Positions 1 to 5,944 of a DNA stretch of 12,850 bases are shown here, in pieces. The stretch is from JAVBNJ01 sp031551625 (GTDB lineage: Bacteria; Bacteroidota; Bacteroidia; Bacteroidales; UBA932). The translations under genes were made by a program, and so were the position numbers. The DNA is taken from NCBI GenBank assembly GCA_031551625.1, contig JAVBNJ010000083.1:1-12850 (forward strand). Direction: 5' to 3'. A model generated the notes under the pieces. That model was not told the origin of the DNA. It saw only the letters and a list, made by a program, of their open reading frames with translations, and did no database searches. Position 1 is the stretch's first letter; each line of letters starts with the position of its first letter.

Positions 1-1122
1 GGGCGACTCTTCCACTCCGGCAAACAGCGAACCGGCCATAATCGTATCGGCGCCGGCTGCCAAGGCTTTTACAATGTCGCCAGAGTAGCGGATGCCACCG
101 TCGGCAATCATCGGAACGCCGGTGCCTTTGAGGGCTTCAGCTACATCATAAACAGCCGAAAGCTGCGGTACCCCAACGCCTGCCACTACGCGAGTGGTGC
201 AGATGGAGCCCGGTCCGATACCTACTTTCACCGCATCGGCACCGGCATCCACCAGCGCTTTAGCAGCTTCGCCCGTAGCAATGTTGCCCACTACCACTTC
301 GAGGTTCGGGAATGCTTTTTTTACTTCTTTCAGCATGTTGATAACGCCTACCGAGTGTCCGTGCGCGGTGTCAATTACCACTGCGTCGACATCAACACTT
401 ACTAGCGCCGCCACCTGTTTCAGCGTGTTGGCATTGACACCCACACCGGCTGCTACGCGCAACCGGCCTTTGCTGTCTTTGCTGGCCGTGGGGTTATCTT
501 TAATCTTTGTAATATCTTTAAACGTGAGCAGCCCTACGAGTTTTCCTTTGTCGTCGACTACCGGTAGTTTTTCTATTTTGTGTATTTTCAACAATTGAGT
601 GGCTTCTTGCAAGTCTGTTCCGTGGCGCGTTACAATCAGATTTTTTGAAGTCATCACTTCGCAAATCGGTGTTTTGTGATTTTCCTGGAAACGCAGGTCG
701 CGGTTGGTAACAATGCCTGTGAGCAGGCCCTGTTCATCGACTACGGGAATACCGCCGATTTTGTTTTCGGCCATCAACGCCAGCGCCTGGCCAATGGTAG
801 CGTCCCTGTGAATAGTAATAGGGTCATATATCATGCCGTTTTCGGCGCGTTTCACCTTCCGGACTTGCTCTACCTGCTGTTCGATAGACATGTTTTTGTG
901 AATAACCCCTATGCCGCCTTCACGGGCAATGGCAATAGCCAGCGAGGCTTCGGTAACAGTGTCCATAGCGGCTGACACAATGGGCGCGCTTAAATGAATA
1001 TTACGCGAAAATTTTGTAGCTACATTTACTTCGCGCGGCAATACTTCGGAGCGCGCGGGAACTAACAACACATCGTCGAAGGTCAAGCCTTCTGCGGGAA
1101 TACGGTCGAATATTGATGACAT
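1..1122 (-). CDS. guaB: IMP dehydrogenase, C-terminus cut by window edge
   Basis: Catalyses NAD-dependent oxidation of IMP to XMP, the committed step of GMP synthesis in the cytosol. Reading leftward from ATG at 1122-1120, 374 codons are open to the window edge, about three quarters of the usual ~490 aa. The start MSSIFDRIPAEGLTFDDVLL is the classic IMPDH N-terminus. A two-CBS (Bateman) insert occupies roughly residues 95-215. The active-site loop GPGSICTTR places the catalytic cysteine at residue 308, followed by the phosphate-binding IADGGIRYSGD stretch; the reading ends at AGSLFAGVEESP. The missing part would hold the flap and C-terminal barrel strands. It lies 59 bp downstream of thiL and has a good promoter of its own in that gap, so it need not depend on thiL transcription. 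No frame break is seen. Identification is secure. Confidence 0.97.
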   Translation of the reverse strand, partial: MSSIFDRIPAEGLTFDDVLLVPARSEVLPREVNVATKFSRNIHLSAPIVSAAMDTVTEASLAIAIAREGGIGVIHKNMSIEQQVEQVRKVKRAENGMIYDPITIHRDATIGQALALMAENKIGGIPVVDEQGLLTGIVTNRDLRFQENHKTPICEVMTSKNLIVTRHGTDLQEATQLLKIHKIEKLPVVDDKGKLVGLLTFKDITKIKDNPTASKDSKGRLRVAAGVGVNANTLKQVAALVSVDVDAVVIDTAHGHSVGVINMLKEVKKAFPNLEVVVGNIATGEAAKALVDAGADAVKVGIGPGSICTTRVVAGVGVPQLSAVYDVAEALKGTGVPMIADGGIRYSGDIVKALAAGADTIMAGSLFAGVEESP

Positions 1123-1146
1123 AACTCTACAAATAAATATAATCTG

Positions 1147-1178
1147 TAAAGTTACGGATTTTTCGGCGAATACACAAA
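1147..1178 (-). promoter_or_regulatory. guaB promoter, Bacteroidetes -33/-7 type
   Basis: On the minus strand TTTG (1178-1175) is followed after 20 nt by TAACTTTA (1154-1147), one mismatch from TAnnTTTG. The spacing fits the known Bacteroides TTTG / TAnnTTTG architecture. Transcription would begin near 1141, giving a leader of about 20 nt before the guaB ATG. The -33 box lies just before the thiL stop codon, so the promoter fits wholly in the short gap. Confidence 0.6.
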
Positions 1179-1181
1179 TGA

Positions 1182-2210
1182 TTATTTCCAGCCCTGTGCC
1201 GTCAACTCCACGGCCTGACCGTCGGGTGTAACGAGATAGTTCCCTTCCGACGCATCAACTAAGTGGCCGATGATGTCGACACTTTGTAATTCCTTGCGGA
1301 TAATTTCGTACATGGAAACGGGCACGGTAAACAGCAATTCATAATCGTCGCCACCGTTGAGGGCTGCGGTTACCGCGTCGATGCCGATTTCTTCGGCCAT
1401 CTTGAATGTTTCGGACGAAATGGGCAGCCGTTCGAGATAAATACGTACGCCACAGTTTGATTGCTTGCACAAGTGCAAAGCGTCTGATGCCAAGCCGTCA
1501 CTGATGTCAATCATAGCCGTGGGGACAATACTGTTGAGTGCCATGGTATCGATAATATCTTTGCGAGCTTCAGGTTTCAGGTGGCGTTCCAGGATGTACT
1601 CGCACCCCTTGAGTTGCGGTTGTTTGTTGTTGTTGCCTTCAAACACTCGCTTTTCGCGTTCCAATAATTGCAAACCCATGTAGGCCGCACCCAGATTGCC
1701 CGTCAGGCACAACAGGTCGTTTTTTTGCCCGCCGCTGCGGTACACAATTTTATCTATCGGCGCTTCGCCAATGGCGGTAATGCCAATGGTGAGGCCGGTC
1801 ATCGACGCCGAAGTGTCGCCACCCGCCAAGTCTACTTCGTAGCGTTCGCAAGCAGCTTTAACGCCTGCATACAATTCATCCAAATCTTCGACACAAAAAC
1901 GTTTCGACAAACCGATGGCCAGCAAGATTTGGTGTGGCGTAGCGTTCATGGCATAAATATCGCTGATGGCAACCACCACCGCTTTGTAGCCAAGGTGCCG
2001 CAGCGGTGTGTACGTCAAATCGAAGTGAATACCTTCGAGCAACAGCTCGGTCGACACCAACGTTTCGGCGCGTTCATAGCGGATTACTGCGGCATCGTCG
2101 CCAATGCCTTTGACGGTTGATGAATGTTTTATTTCAATCGTTTCTGTTAAATGTTCTATCAATTTGAATTCGCCCAAAGTGGCAATATCGGTGCGTTTTT
2201 GTTGGTCCAT
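1182..2210 (-). CDS. thiL: thiamine-monophosphate kinase
   Basis: Phosphorylates thiamine monophosphate with ATP to thiamine diphosphate, the last step of cofactor synthesis. The 342 aa carry the PurM/AIR-synthase-like ThiL signatures in order: GIGDDAAV at 35-42 (Mg-ATP binding aspartates), LLEGIHFD near 57-64, SDIYAMNA at 83-90 (Bacteroidetes variant of the usual SDLAAMGA), GGDTSAS at 130-136, ISDGLASD near 236-243 and NGGDDYELL at 285-293. Length is normal for the family. The ATG (2210-2208) touches the TAA of the upstream nuclease-like gene with zero spacing. No separate ribosome site or promoter is seen, so translation is probably coupled to that gene, or driven from a promoter inside it. 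No other thiamine genes are in the window. Confidence 0.96.
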   Translation of the reverse strand: MDQQKRTDIATLGEFKLIEHLTETIEIKHSSTVKGIGDDAAVIRYERAETLVSTELLLEGIHFDLTYTPLRHLGYKAVVVAISDIYAMNATPHQILLAIGLSKRFCVEDLDELYAGVKAACERYEVDLAGGDTSASMTGLTIGITAIGEAPIDKIVYRSGGQKNDLLCLTGNLGAAYMGLQLLEREKRVFEGNNNKQPQLKGCEYILERHLKPEARKDIIDTMALNSIVPTAMIDISDGLASDALHLCKQSNCGVRIYLERLPISSETFKMAEEIGIDAVTAALNGGDDYELLFTVPVSMYEIIRKELQSVDIIGHLVDASEGNYLVTPDGQAVELTAQGWK

Positions 2211-3323
2211 TTATTCTTTATTTTCGATAAGTTTCTTTAATTCTTCTTTACTCGGTAGAACTGTTTGATACCTACTTGCAAATATTTGATTATTATCTTC
2301 GGGAAGCGTTATCTTCACAAGGGTTTCGCTTTTGTCCTGACATAAAACTATCCCAATGGTTTTATTCTCATGCTCCAATTTTACATAACGGTCGTAATAA
2401 TTTACATACATCTGCATCTGGCCTAAATCCTGATGTTTCAGTTTTCCGATTTTCAAATCGACCAATACAAAGCATTGCAGCAAGCGATTATAAAACACCA
2501 AATCTACTCTAAAATGTTCGTCGTCGAAAGTAAAACGAACTTGCCGCCCCACAAATGTAAAGCCTTTGCCGAGTTCCAACAAAAAATGCTCCAACTTGTC
2601 GATTAATTTTTGCTCCAGGTCATTCTCGGAATAGGCTGTACTTTCAGGAAAGCCTGTAAATTCTAAAATGTAGGGATCTTTAAGCGTATCCTCGGGCCTT
2701 TCTATAATGTGTCCTTTTTCGGAAAGTTCTTTGATTGCTTTTTTATCCCGGCTCAATGCCAATCGCTGATATAATGCACTATCGCATTGCCGTTGCAATT
2801 CCCGTAAACTCCAATTATTCGAAGCGGCTTCCATTTCATAGAATCGCCTTTCGGCCACATCATCTATTCGCATAAGCTTTAGATAATGCGACCAACTCAA
2901 TTGAAAAACAGGATAAGATTTCCGAGACAATGTCTCGGAAATTACATTTCTCTTGTTTTCAATTATTTGTAATTTTTCAGGCAATGTCTGAGGGATTACA
3001 TCTGAGGATTCGGTCAACTGCGCTGACCGAATTTGAGAGGAATAAATTTTATAAAAATTTCTCATATTTTCGAGATTATCTATCGAAAATCCTTTCCCGA
3101 AATCTTTTGTCAATTGTACAGATAGTTCTTTTAGCACTTGCTTGCCATATTCTGCGCGTGGCGCCCCCTGCTGCTCATCCTCAACAATCATGCGCCCAAT
3201 TTCAAAATAGGTATAAACCATTGTTTGGTTTATATTCCTAACAACGACACCTCGTGCTTCGTGGAGTAGCCTTGTTACTTTATCAAAAAGGTCCGCTTTT
3301 TGTATGGTATTTTGTGCTTTCAT
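2211..3323 (-). CDS. YhcG-type DUF1016 / PDDEXK nuclease domain protein
   Basis: A 370-aa member of the DUF1016 (YhcG) family: an N-terminal helical DUF1016_N region (about 10-160, including YTYFEIGRMIVEDEQ and the LSWSHYLKLMRIDD stretch) and a C-terminal PDDEXK-fold region (about 215-365). The likely metal-binding set is acidic residues near 237-250, Asp274 in FRVDLVFYNR, Asp289-x-Lys291 in VDLKIGK, and the Gln-rich QMQMYVNYY at 302-310. This nuclease-like core looks intact. The family is common in accessory and restriction-modification neighbourhoods, but its substrate and role are not established, and no partner methylase is here. Residues 98-135 form a repetitive linker encoded by DNA palindromes (separate entries). 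Base composition is more AT-rich than thiL, suggesting later acquisition. The stop abuts the thiL ATG. Confidence 0.9.
   Translation of the reverse strand: MKAQNTIQKADLFDKVTRLLHEARGVVVRNINQTMVYTYFEIGRMIVEDEQQGAPRAEYGKQVLKELSVQLTKDFGKGFSIDNLENMRNFYKIYSSQIRSAQLTESSDVIPQTLPEKLQIIENKRNVISETLSRKSYPVFQLSWSHYLKLMRIDDVAERRFYEMEAASNNWSLRELQRQCDSALYQRLALSRDKKAIKELSEKGHIIERPEDTLKDPYILEFTGFPESTAYSENDLEQKLIDKLEHFLLELGKGFTFVGRQVRFTFDDEHFRVDLVFYNRLLQCFVLVDLKIGKLKHQDLGQMQMYVNYYDRYVKLEHENKTIGIVLCQDKSETLVKITLPEDNNQIFASRYQTVLPSKEELKKLIENKE
2918..2942. repeat. 25-bp perfect palindrome inside yhcG-like gene
   Basis: ATTTCCGAGACA (2918-2929) and TGTCTCGGAAAT (2931-2942) are exact reverse complements around the single base A2930. 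On the coding strand it reads as the residues ISETLSRK (128-135) in the DUF1016 linker. A 12-bp perfect stem in coding DNA is unlikely by chance. Confidence 0.85.
2928..3001. repeat. in-frame 54-bp-spaced direct repeat in yhcG-like linker
   Basis: CAATGTCTCGGAAATTACAT (2928-2947) recurs as CAATGTCTGAGGGATTACAT (2982-3001), 16 of 20 bases identical. The offset is 54 bp, exactly 18 codons. At protein level the copies read NVISETLSRK (126-135) and DVIPQTLPEK (108-117), so the linker is a tandem protein repeat. Confidence 0.8.
3008..3032. repeat. second palindrome inside yhcG-like gene
   Basis: ATTCGGTCA (3008-3016) and TGACCGAAT (3024-3032) are exact reverse complements around a 7-nt loop. On the coding strand the element encodes IRSAQLTE (98-105), directly upstream of the tandem DVIPQTLPEK / NVISETLSRK segment. 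Confidence 0.8.
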
Positions 3324-3706
3324 GTTTTAAACAGTGGTAACAAAAGTGGGGCAAAGGTACGAAAATCGAAAGATATACGAATTGATATGCAAATATCCAT
3401 ATTTTAATATTTTATCCAAAAAAATTAAATCAACTCTGCTTTTGCATGAGTTTTTGCTTTGCAATCAGATAACTAACTTTTCTAAAATATTTTTTCTTTT
3501 TCATAGAAATATATGATTACTCTTGACTGAAGTCATTTTTTAGTTCTTCTATATGGTTTTCTATTTATACCTACTCTCGTATATCAAAAAAATTCCCCGC
3601 TACCATAGTCTGATAGAATACATGGATAACACTAAAAGTACCACAAAGTTACAACTTTTATCCATATAAAAGAATAATTGCCTGAAAAATCTATCGCACC
3701 ATTTTT
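3324..3706. other. AT-rich gap without a convincing gene
   Basis: About 380 bp between the yhcG-like start and the stop of the 131-aa gene. The open frames here are short and AT-driven. Two items stand out. One is an imperfect stem at 3622-3665 (ATGGATA 3622-3628 with TATCCAT 3659-3665, then AAAGT 3635-3639 with ACTTT 3654-3658, with a 6-nt bulge on one side). The other is a minus-strand TAACTTTG box (3651-3644) in its loop. The box could start a longer leftward transcript into yhcG, or the stem could mark the 3' end of the 131-aa gene. Neither is proven. Confidence 0.5.
3352..3359 (-). promoter_or_regulatory. -7 promoter box for yhcG-like gene
   Basis: On the minus strand TACCTTTG exactly matches TAnnTTTG. 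It lies 28 bp before the ATG at 3323, giving a predicted leader of roughly 20 nt. No TTTG is found at the usual 19-21 bp upstream, so support rests on the -7 element and position. Confidence 0.5.
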
Positions 3707-4102
3707 CTAATCCGGTTTTTGTTCCGAATTACTGAGGTTGACAAACAGGAATAGTTGTTTGTATTCGGCTAGCTTTTTTTGAATGAGCGGGTGGTATTTC
3801 TGCAATGTCTCCAGCATGTCGTTGAAAGCGGCGGCTGTTCGAGGCGATAGCTGCCGCTGGAGCTGCAACTTGTCGTTGCTCACAGTACCACCTTTTTCAA
3901 ACCATGCACGGTAGAATGCTTCCAGATATTGGTAGACCCGCAGTTTGTGGTGTATTTCCTGACGGAAGAGGCGTACCGACTCTTCGGCGCCGAGTTCCAG
4001 AACGTCCGGATTCCGGGCAATAAATGCATCCAGTGCAGTTTCTACTTGCCGGCGGATGTGTGGAATGGTGAATGGATTTTTTAAAATTGATTTTTTTGCC
4101 AT
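3707..4102 (-). CDS. small charged protein of unknown function (131 aa)
   Basis: I do not recognise this family. The 131 aa start MAKKSILKNPFTIPHIRRQV and are rich in charged and helix-forming residues. There is no signal peptide, no membrane segment and no cysteine or zinc motif. Predicted character is an all-helical cytosolic protein: a helix near 12-30, a Glu/Arg-rich stretch at 38-60, an aromatic patch VYQYLEAFYRAWFEKGG near 56-72, and a C-terminal helical pair from 83 on. Its base composition resembles the housekeeping genes rather than the AT-rich inserts, so it is probably a real resident gene. It is transcribed leftward from the spacer that also carries the candidate structured RNA and the divergent sufB promoter. 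With a terminator-like hairpin in its upstream region, it could be attenuated by that leader or have its own promoter. Confidence 0.65.
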   Translation of the reverse strand: MAKKSILKNPFTIPHIRRQVETALDAFIARNPDVLELGAEESVRLFRQEIHHKLRVYQYLEAFYRAWFEKGGTVSNDKLQLQRQLSPRTAAAFNDMLETLQKYHPLIQKKLAEYKQLFLFVNLSNSEQKPD

Positions 4103-4133
4103 AACAAGACCTAATTTTTTAGTTAGTAAGTTG

Positions 4134-4162
4134 AAAAATAAAAAACGGTGTTACCCCCGTTT
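4134..4162 (-). terminator. intrinsic terminator-like hairpin before the 131-aa gene
   Basis: On the minus strand AAACGG (4162-4157) and CCGTTT (4148-4143) form a 6-bp stem with an 8-nt loop, followed by a T-rich run TTTATTTTT (4142-4134). It starts immediately after the closing stem of the nested structure at 4163-4286 and ends 31 bp before the ATG of the 131-aa gene. It could end a short RNA or act as an attenuator in that gene's leader. Confidence 0.5.
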
Positions 4163-4286
4163 GATTTACTATACAGTTGCAACAAAGTTACAGATACTGC
4201 ACTGGACGGAAATAACACCGCTTGGGCGTTCCCAGTGCAAAAAATATTCTTAATATAACTTTAAAAAAAGAACCGTATAGTAAATC
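4163..4286 (-). ncRNA. candidate structured RNA, four nested stems
   Basis: Four inverted repeats are strictly nested: 12 bp (4275-4286 with 4163-4174, GATTTACTATAC on the minus strand), 7 bp (4256-4262 with 4184-4190), 8 bp (4232-4239 with 4198-4205, TGCACTGG) and 6 bp (4225-4230 with 4214-4219, loop CAAGC). The innermost stem has an A-C mismatch if read on the plus strand but a permitted G-U pair on the minus strand, favouring leftward transcription. A TAnnTTTG box lies 5 nt before the outer stem and a terminator-like hairpin follows it, giving a predicted transcript of about 150 nt. The rod shape with an asymmetric internal loop (16 nt against 7 nt) recalls 6S RNA, but this is only a resemblance. 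Alternatives are a riboswitch-like leader or a MITE with 12-bp ends. Confidence 0.5.
4183..4190 (-). promoter_or_regulatory. alternative -7 box for the 131-aa gene
   Basis: On the minus strand TAACTTTG matches TAnnTTTG, with TTTC (one mismatch to TTTG) about 20 nt upstream. It would give a leader of roughly 75 nt that still includes the terminator-like hairpin. The same bases form one side of the 7-bp stem of the nested structure, so the match may be incidental. Confidence 0.35.
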
Positions 4287-4290
4287 GTTA

Positions 4291-4298
4291 CAAAGGTA
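4291..4298 (-). promoter_or_regulatory. -7 box predicted to start the structured RNA
   Basis: On the minus strand TACCTTTG matches TAnnTTTG exactly. Initiation a few bases downstream would fall at about 4284-4286, the first bases of the outer 12-bp stem. Upstream DNA is almost pure A/T; no TTTG sits at the standard distance. Confidence 0.45.
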
Positions 4299-4351
4299 AT
4301 AAAAAAATTATTTTTTATTTTTTGCCACCAAATCCAATTCGAGTTTTTGTG

Positions 4352-4359
4352 TATCTTTG
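4352..4359 (+). promoter_or_regulatory. sufB -7 promoter box, almost on the start codon
   Basis: TATCTTTG followed by CA is the most common form of the Bacteroidetes -7 element. Only 6 nt separate it from the sufB ATG at 4366, so the predicted leader is 0-3 nt. No TTTG lies at 19-21 bp upstream; the nearest is at 4321-4324, 27 nt away. Confidence 0.5.
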
Positions 4360-4365
4360 CATATT

Positions 4366-5805
4366 ATGAGCGAACAAAACAACGATATCAATAAATTCGT
4401 CGAGGACGAATACAAACACGGGTTCGAAACCAACGTAGAACAGGAGTTTATCCCGAAGGGATTGAACGAAGGAATTATCCGCATTATTTCGGCCAAGAAA
4501 AACGAGCCGGAATGGATGCTTGATTTCCGCTTGAAAGCGTATCGCAAGTGGCAAACCATGGTAATGCCGACGTGGGCGCACTTGCAAATTCCGCCTATCG
4601 ATTATCAGGATATTATTTACTACGCCGCGCCTAAAAAAGCGGAAGACCGCCCGACAGAAATAGACCCTGAATTGCAAAAAACATTCGACAAACTCGGTAT
4701 CCCACTGCAGGAGCAAAACATGCTGGCAGGTGTGGCGGTCGATGCGGTGTTCGACAGCGTGTCGGTAAAAACCACGTTCCGCGAATCGCTTGCTGAAAAA
4801 GGGATTATTTTCTGTTCATTCAGCGAGGCTGTGCGCGACTATCCCGATTTGGTAAAAAAATATTTAGCCTCGGTGGTTCCCATTGGCGATAATTTCTTCT
4901 CGGCATTGAACAGTGCGGTTTTTAGCGATGGTTCGTTTTGCTATATCCCGAAAAATACGCGGTGCCCGATGGAATTGTCGAGCTATTTCCGTATCAACGC
5001 CAAAGGTACAGGTCAGTTTGAACGTACGCTGATTGTGGCCGACGAAGGCAGCTATGTGAGCTATCTCGAAGGCTGTACGGCGCCGCAGCGCGACGAAAGC
5101 CAGTTACATGCGGCCGTAGTCGAAATTGTGGTAATGAAAGATGCCGAAGTAAAATATTCGACAGTGCAAAATTGGTACCCCGGCGACAAGCAAGGCCGTG
5201 GTGGAATCTATAATTTTGTAACCAAACGCGGTATTTGCAAAGGCGAGAACAGCCGCCTCTCGTGGACACAGGTCGAAACCGGTTCGGCTATTACCTGGAA
5301 ATATCCGAGTACTATTTTGCGTGGCGACAACTCGTCGTCGGAGTTTTATTCGGTGGCCGTTACCAACAATTACCAGCAGGCCGATACGGGAACTAAAATG
5401 GTGCATATAGGAAAGAATACTCGTAGCCGTATTGTGAGTAAGGGTATTTCGGCCGGTTACAGTCAAAACTCCTACCGTGGCTTGGTAAAGTTTGCCCCTA
5501 ATGCCGACAATGCCCGTAATTATTCGCAATGCGATAGTTTGTTGCTGGGTAGTAATTGCGGCGCACATACATTTCCGTATATCGAAAACGAGAACGATAC
5601 GGCCATCGTGGAGCACGAAGCCACTACATCTCGTATCGGCGAAGACCAATTGTTCTATTGTAACCAGCGCGGCATCCCGACCGAAGATGCGGTAGGGCTT
5701 ATTGTGAACGGTTATGCCCGTGAGGTAATCAATCAATTACCGATGGAATTTGCGGTAGAAGCGCAAAAACTGTTGCAGGTGTCGCTGGAAGGAAGCGTGG
5801 GGTAA
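4366..5805 (+). CDS. sufB: Fe-S cluster assembly scaffold protein SufB
   Basis: Scaffold subunit of the SufBCD complex, on which [Fe-S] clusters are built from sulfur delivered by a SufS-type desulfurase. The 479 aa are close to the family's usual 470-495. Family hallmarks are present: GLNEGIIRIISAKKNEPEWM near the N-terminus, the beta-helix segment with GCTAPQRDESQLHAAVVEI, LLGSNCGAHTFPYIE with the conserved cysteine at 398 (equivalent to the essential Cys405 of E. coli), EHEATTSRIGEDQLFY, and the C-terminus EFAVEAQKLLQVSLEGSVG. The start is set at ATG 4366 because MSEQNNDINKFVEDEY fits homologues; an in-frame TTG at 4357 falls inside the promoter box. sufC and sufD, normally next in a suf operon, do not follow: a hairpin-containing spacer and an unrelated AT-rich gene come instead. 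Confidence 0.97.
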   Translation: MSEQNNDINKFVEDEYKHGFETNVEQEFIPKGLNEGIIRIISAKKNEPEWMLDFRLKAYRKWQTMVMPTWAHLQIPPIDYQDIIYYAAPKKAEDRPTEIDPELQKTFDKLGIPLQEQNMLAGVAVDAVFDSVSVKTTFRESLAEKGIIFCSFSEAVRDYPDLVKKYLASVVPIGDNFFSALNSAVFSDGSFCYIPKNTRCPMELSSYFRINAKGTGQFERTLIVADEGSYVSYLEGCTAPQRDESQLHAAVVEIVVMKDAEVKYSTVQNWYPGDKQGRGGIYNFVTKRGICKGENSRLSWTQVETGSAITWKYPSTILRGDNSSSEFYSVAVTNNYQQADTGTKMVHIGKNTRSRIVSKGISAGYSQNSYRGLVKFAPNADNARNYSQCDSLLLGSNCGAHTFPYIENENDTAIVEHEATTSRIGEDQLFYCNQRGIPTEDAVGLIVNGYAREVINQLPMEFAVEAQKLLQVSLEGSVG

Positions 5806-5809
5806 AAAA

Positions 5810-5832
5810 AGAACCCTTTGTAAAAGGGCTCT
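5810..5832. terminator. hairpin just after the sufB stop
   Basis: AGAACCCTTT (5810-5819) pairs with AAAGGGCTCT (5823-5832) around a 3-nt loop, 9 of 10 positions complementary. It begins 5 nt after the sufB stop, as expected of a 3' end. There is no T-run on the plus side, but the A-run before it (5804-5810) gives a T-run in the minus direction, so it is a better terminator for transcription from the right. Confidence 0.45.
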
Positions 5833-5838
5833 ATATGC

Positions 5839-5896
5839 AAGGAAGTAGAAAAGAGTTGCGGAATTGCATCCAGATCCAACTCCACCTATCTTCCTT
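5839..5896. other. nested inverted repeats between sufB and the HEPN gene
   Basis: AAGGAAG (5839-5845) pairs with CTTCCTT (5890-5896) and TAG (5846-5848) with CTA (5886-5888), leaving one bulged T (5889). Inside, GAGTTG (5853-5858) pairs with CAACTC (5877-5882). The result is a two-level hairpin of about 58 nt. No -7 box for the following gene was found in the rest of the spacer (5897-5944), so this could be part of its leader, a 3' structure of sufB mRNA, or a degenerate repeat. Confidence 0.4.
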
Positions 5897-5944
5897 CTTT
5901 AATTAAAGTTTTCATGTTGCAAATGTAGTATAAATAAATATCCC

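Noticed and set aside
3334..3516. Rightward 60-aa open frame upstream of the yhcG-like gene
   Set aside because: It starts with GTG, has no promoter or ribosome site, its composition follows the local A/T, and it overlaps the probable promoter region of the opposite gene.
3523..3541. TGACT-GA-AGTCA hairpin followed by T6 as a terminator
   Set aside because: The stem is only 5 bp, the 2-nt loop is too tight, and no rightward gene ends there.
2211..4102. Toxin-antitoxin or restriction operon made of the YhcG-like gene and the 131-aa gene
   Set aside because: The two are 383 bp apart with separate promoter boxes, and the 131-aa protein shows no antitoxin, methylase or specificity features.
4163..4286. 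Mobile MITE explanation for the 12-bp inverted repeat pair
   Set aside because: No target-site duplication is visible at the ends, and the inner repeats are all nested, which fits RNA folding better. Kept as an alternative only, since copy number cannot be checked here.
4357..4365. Longer sufB starting at the in-frame TTG
   Set aside because: The TTG is the end of the TATCTTTG promoter box, adds only three residues, and an ATG at 4366 fits SufB homologues better.
5104..5736. Leftward 210-aa open frame within sufB
   Set aside because: It is antisense to highly conserved SufB coding sequence and has no recognisable protein features.
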